A stretch of 8,363 nt of DNA, from contig CAKRVX010000088.1 of assembly GCA_934409175.1 (NCBI GenBank), positions 1 to 8,363 on the forward strand. The letters run 5' to 3'. This document shows, in pieces, positions 6,905-8,363 of this stretch. The translations under genes and the position numbers were made by a program. The notes below the pieces were generated by a model that saw only the letters and a list, made by a program, of their open reading frames with translations, searched no databases and was not told the origin of the DNA. This stretch comes from an uncultured Blautia sp. Its GTDB lineage: Bacteria > Bacillota > Clostridia > Lachnospirales > Lachnospiraceae. The first letter of the stretch is position 1, and each line of letters begins with the position of its first letter.

Positions 6905-7846
6905 ATGAAAAAACGTTCAGTTACCATGTTTATGTCAATGCTTGCATTATCCGCAGCTCTTGTATGTACAAGTCCTGTTATGGCAAAAGCAGATAAGGCA
7001 GATAAGACAACCGGAGAAACTACAGAAGACACAACAGAAAAAGCAGAAGATGCTGCAAAATCTGAAACTCTGGAGGATGGAGTTTACACGGCGGAGTTTG
7101 ATACAGACAGCAGCATGTTCCATGTAAACGAAGCTATGGATGGTAAAGGAACCCTGACTGTAAAGGATGGAAAAATGACAATCCATGTATCACTGGCATC
7201 CAAAAAAATTGTAAATCTTTTTGCAGGAACTGCTGAAGATGCACAGAAAGAGGGCGCAGAATTATTGGAACCAACTTCTGACAAAGTGACATACAGCGAT
7301 GGGATGTCTGAAGAGGTATATGGCTTTGATATTCCGGTACCTGCCATTGATGAGGAATTTCAGGTAGCACTGATCGGAACAAAGGGAAAATGGTATGATC
7401 ATAAAGTAAGCGTTAAGAATCCTGTGAAGGAAGAAGACGCAGAGGTTTCCGATGATGCAGAGAAAGATACTGAAAAAACAGAAGGCAAAAAAATCGCAGA
7501 TCTTGGGGTAGAGGACGGAAGTTATACTGCAGAAGTAACACTTACAGGTGGAACAGGCAGAGCAACTGTAGACTCTCCGGCAGCTATTGAGATCAAAGGA
7601 GATGAAGCTACTGCAACCATCGTATGGAGCAGCCCATATTATGACTATATGCTGGTCAATGATGAGAAGTATTTACCTGTAAATAAAGATGGCAATTCTA
7701 CATTTGAGATTCCGGTTACAGAGTTCGATACAGAAATGGATGTAACTGCAGATACTACAGCAATGAGCCAGCCGCATGCAATTGAATACACATTAAATTT
7801 TGACTCTTCCACATTGAAAGAAGCAGAGAAAAAAGATGCGAAATAA
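6905..7846 (+). CDS. Secreted protein with two NEAT-like beta-sandwich domains
   Basis: The 313-residue product is predicted to be exported: the signal peptide covers residues 1-27 (KKR start, cleavage VMA-K). A Thr/Glu/Lys-rich linker (28-55) leads to domain 1 (56-172), then an acidic linker (173-198) and domain 2 (199-300). The domains look related: each opens with DG(V/S)YTAE, has a middle strand pair (LTVKDGKMTIHVSL; IEIKGDEATATIVWSS), then (F)(D/E)IPV(P/T) followed by a strand-rich end (KWYDHKVSV; IEYTLNF). Order and strand pattern resemble NEAT (iron/heme transport-associated) domains, and domain 2 holds an aromatic cluster, SSPYYDYM (242-249). Ligand binding is not shown; heme, another tetrapyrrole or a corrinoid are candidates suggested by the neighbouring chelatase. 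GAGGA (6891-6895) lies 9 bases upstream of the ATG. No sortase signal or lipobox is visible. It may be expressed by read-through from the B12-riboswitch transcript. The family name is moderately sure; the export prediction is strong. Confidence 0.75.
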   Translation: MKKRSVTMFMSMLALSAALVCTSPVMAKADKADKTTGETTEDTTEKAEDAAKSETLEDGVYTAEFDTDSSMFHVNEAMDGKGTLTVKDGKMTIHVSLASKKIVNLFAGTAEDAQKEGAELLEPTSDKVTYSDGMSEEVYGFDIPVPAIDEEFQVALIGTKGKWYDHKVSVKNPVKEEDAEVSDDAEKDTEKTEGKKIADLGVEDGSYTAEVTLTGGTGRATVDSPAAIEIKGDEATATIVWSSPYYDYMLVNDEKYLPVNKDGNSTFEIPVTEFDTEMDVTADTTAMSQPHAIEYTLNFDSSTLKEAEKKDAK

Positions 7847-7861
7847 TAAAGCAGTATAATA

Positions 7862-7895
7862 AAAACAACCTGCCGGTTTTCCGGCAGGTTGTTTT
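7862..7895. terminator. Bidirectional intrinsic terminator between converging genes
   Basis: A perfect 15-bp stem, AAAACAACCTGCCGG (7862-7876) / CCGGCAGGTTGTTTT (7881-7895), closes on a TTTT loop. Read rightward it ends in GTTTTA; read leftward it ends in GTTTTTATTATA, so it can stop transcription from both sides. It lies 15 bases after the stop of the plus-strand gene and 12 bases after the stop of the minus-strand gene. Confidence 0.93.
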
Positions 7896-7907
7896 AGGTT
7901 ATATTGC

Positions 7908-8363
7908 TTATTTTACTTTGATGGTAATGGTTGCAGTTTTCCTGGAACCGTCAGTAGCTTTGGCTGTGATTTTTACAGTGCCTTTTTTACCTTTGACAGC
8001 TGTTACTTTACCCTTGGAATTAACAGTGGCAATCTTTGTATTGCTGGATGTCCAGGTAAGTTTGGTGTTTGCTTTTCCGTTCTGAGTGGAAACTTTAGCT
8101 TTTAATGTTGTGCTCTTGCCGGCTTTGATGGTAGTAGTTCCGGAAAGTTTGATTCTCTTTACAGAACCCTTCATGCAGGTAAGAGTTACTTTTCCGTACT
8201 TCTTGCTTCCGTCTTTGGCAGTAGCAGTGATAGTTACAGTCTTGCCTCCTGCGTTCTTTTTGAAGGTTACAAGACCCTTGGAGTCAACAGTAGCATATTT
8301 GGTATTGCTGGACTTCCATGTTACAGCCTTGTTGGTAGCCTTGGAAGGAGTTACAGTGGCTTT
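7908..8363 (-). CDS. Big_2 (bacterial Ig-like) repeat surface protein, C-terminal part
   Basis: A minus-strand frame stays open from the right window edge to TAA at 7908-7910, giving 151 residues of the C-terminal end; the true start is outside the window. An internal Met codon at 8172-8174 is not taken as the start because the same frame continues upstream with homologous repeat sequence. Two Ig-like repeats are visible. The edge repeat contains AVTWKSSNTKYATVDSKG and ends VTLTC. The terminal repeat starts TTTIKAGKSTTLKAKV, contains LTWTSSNTKIATVNSKGKV, and ends ATITIKVK. The pattern W-SSN-(A)TV-S-G-V with alternating Thr/Val/Lys strands is characteristic of the Big_2 fold found in cell-surface and secreted adhesins or enzymes. 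The Lys- and Thr-rich, basic composition contrasts with the acidic secreted proteins nearby. No C-terminal sorting signal follows, so anchoring, if any, lies in the missing part. The product's full role cannot be judged from this end. Confidence 0.88.
   Translation of the reverse strand, partial: KATVTPSKATNKAVTWKSSNTKYATVDSKGLVTFKKNAGGKTVTITATAKDGSKKYGKVTLTCMKGSVKRIKLSGTTTIKAGKSTTLKAKVSTQNGKANTKLTWTSSNTKIATVNSKGKVTAVKGKKGTVKITAKATDGSRKTATITIKVK

Noticed and set aside
6900..6908. Mini open frame ATG TTA TGA overlapping the start of the NEAT-like gene
   Set aside because: The stop overlaps the real ATG in an ATGA arrangement that could allow coupling, but the first ATG is only 4 bases from GAGGA, too close for good initiation. 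Probably chance.
6959..6967. Possible lipoprotein cysteine (LVC-TS, residue 21) in the NEAT-like protein
   Set aside because: The residues before the Cys (A-L-V) do not fit a lipobox, and a normal signal peptidase I site VMA-K follows at residue 27.
7908..8174. Treating the Met codon at 8172-8174 as the start of an 88-residue minus-strand gene
   Set aside because: The same frame continues without a stop to the window edge and encodes another Ig-like repeat, so this is an internal residue of a longer protein.

Overview
The window looks like chromosomal DNA of a gut-type Firmicute, most likely a member of the Lachnospiraceae (Blautia/Dorea/Ruminococcus-like). This is inferred from strong AGGAGG ribosome sites, moderate G+C, the HisZ plus short HisG pair, a HisIE with a HisF-like N-terminal extension, and Asp/Thr/Glu-rich secreted proteins next to a Big_2-type surface protein. 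No genus can be fixed from the sequence alone.

Positions 35-5038 hold a tightly packed plus-strand histidine operon: hisZ, hisG, hisD, hisB, and a fused gene encoding a degenerate HisF-like barrel joined to HisI and HisE. The first four genes are separated by only 1-5 bases and the last by 45. Together they cover PRPP + ATP to PR-ATP (HisG/HisZ), the next two steps (HisI/HisE), the dehydratase (HisB) and the final oxidation to histidine (HisD). HisA, HisH, HisF, HisC and histidinol-phosphatase are not in the window. The operon's promoter and leader lie upstream of position 1.

Positions 5039-5444 are a regulatory stretch without genes: a probable operon terminator, a sigma-70-type promoter whose -35 box lies in the terminator loop, a clear cobalamin (B12) riboswitch aptamer, and a strong intrinsic terminator as its expression platform. 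The riboswitch controls an exported CbiK-type sirohydrochlorin cobaltochelatase homologue (5445-6794) with all three family active-site residues. After an imperfect terminator comes a second secreted protein (6905-7846) with two related NEAT-like beta-sandwich domains. The inference is an extracytoplasmic cobalt, tetrapyrrole or corrinoid handling unit repressed by B12; this is the most interesting part of the window.

A perfect 15-bp bidirectional terminator (7862-7895) separates this unit from a converging minus-strand gene that runs off the right edge and encodes the C-terminal end of a Lys/Thr-rich protein made of Big_2 (bacterial Ig-like) repeats. No tRNA, rRNA, CRISPR array, insertion sequence or attachment site was seen.
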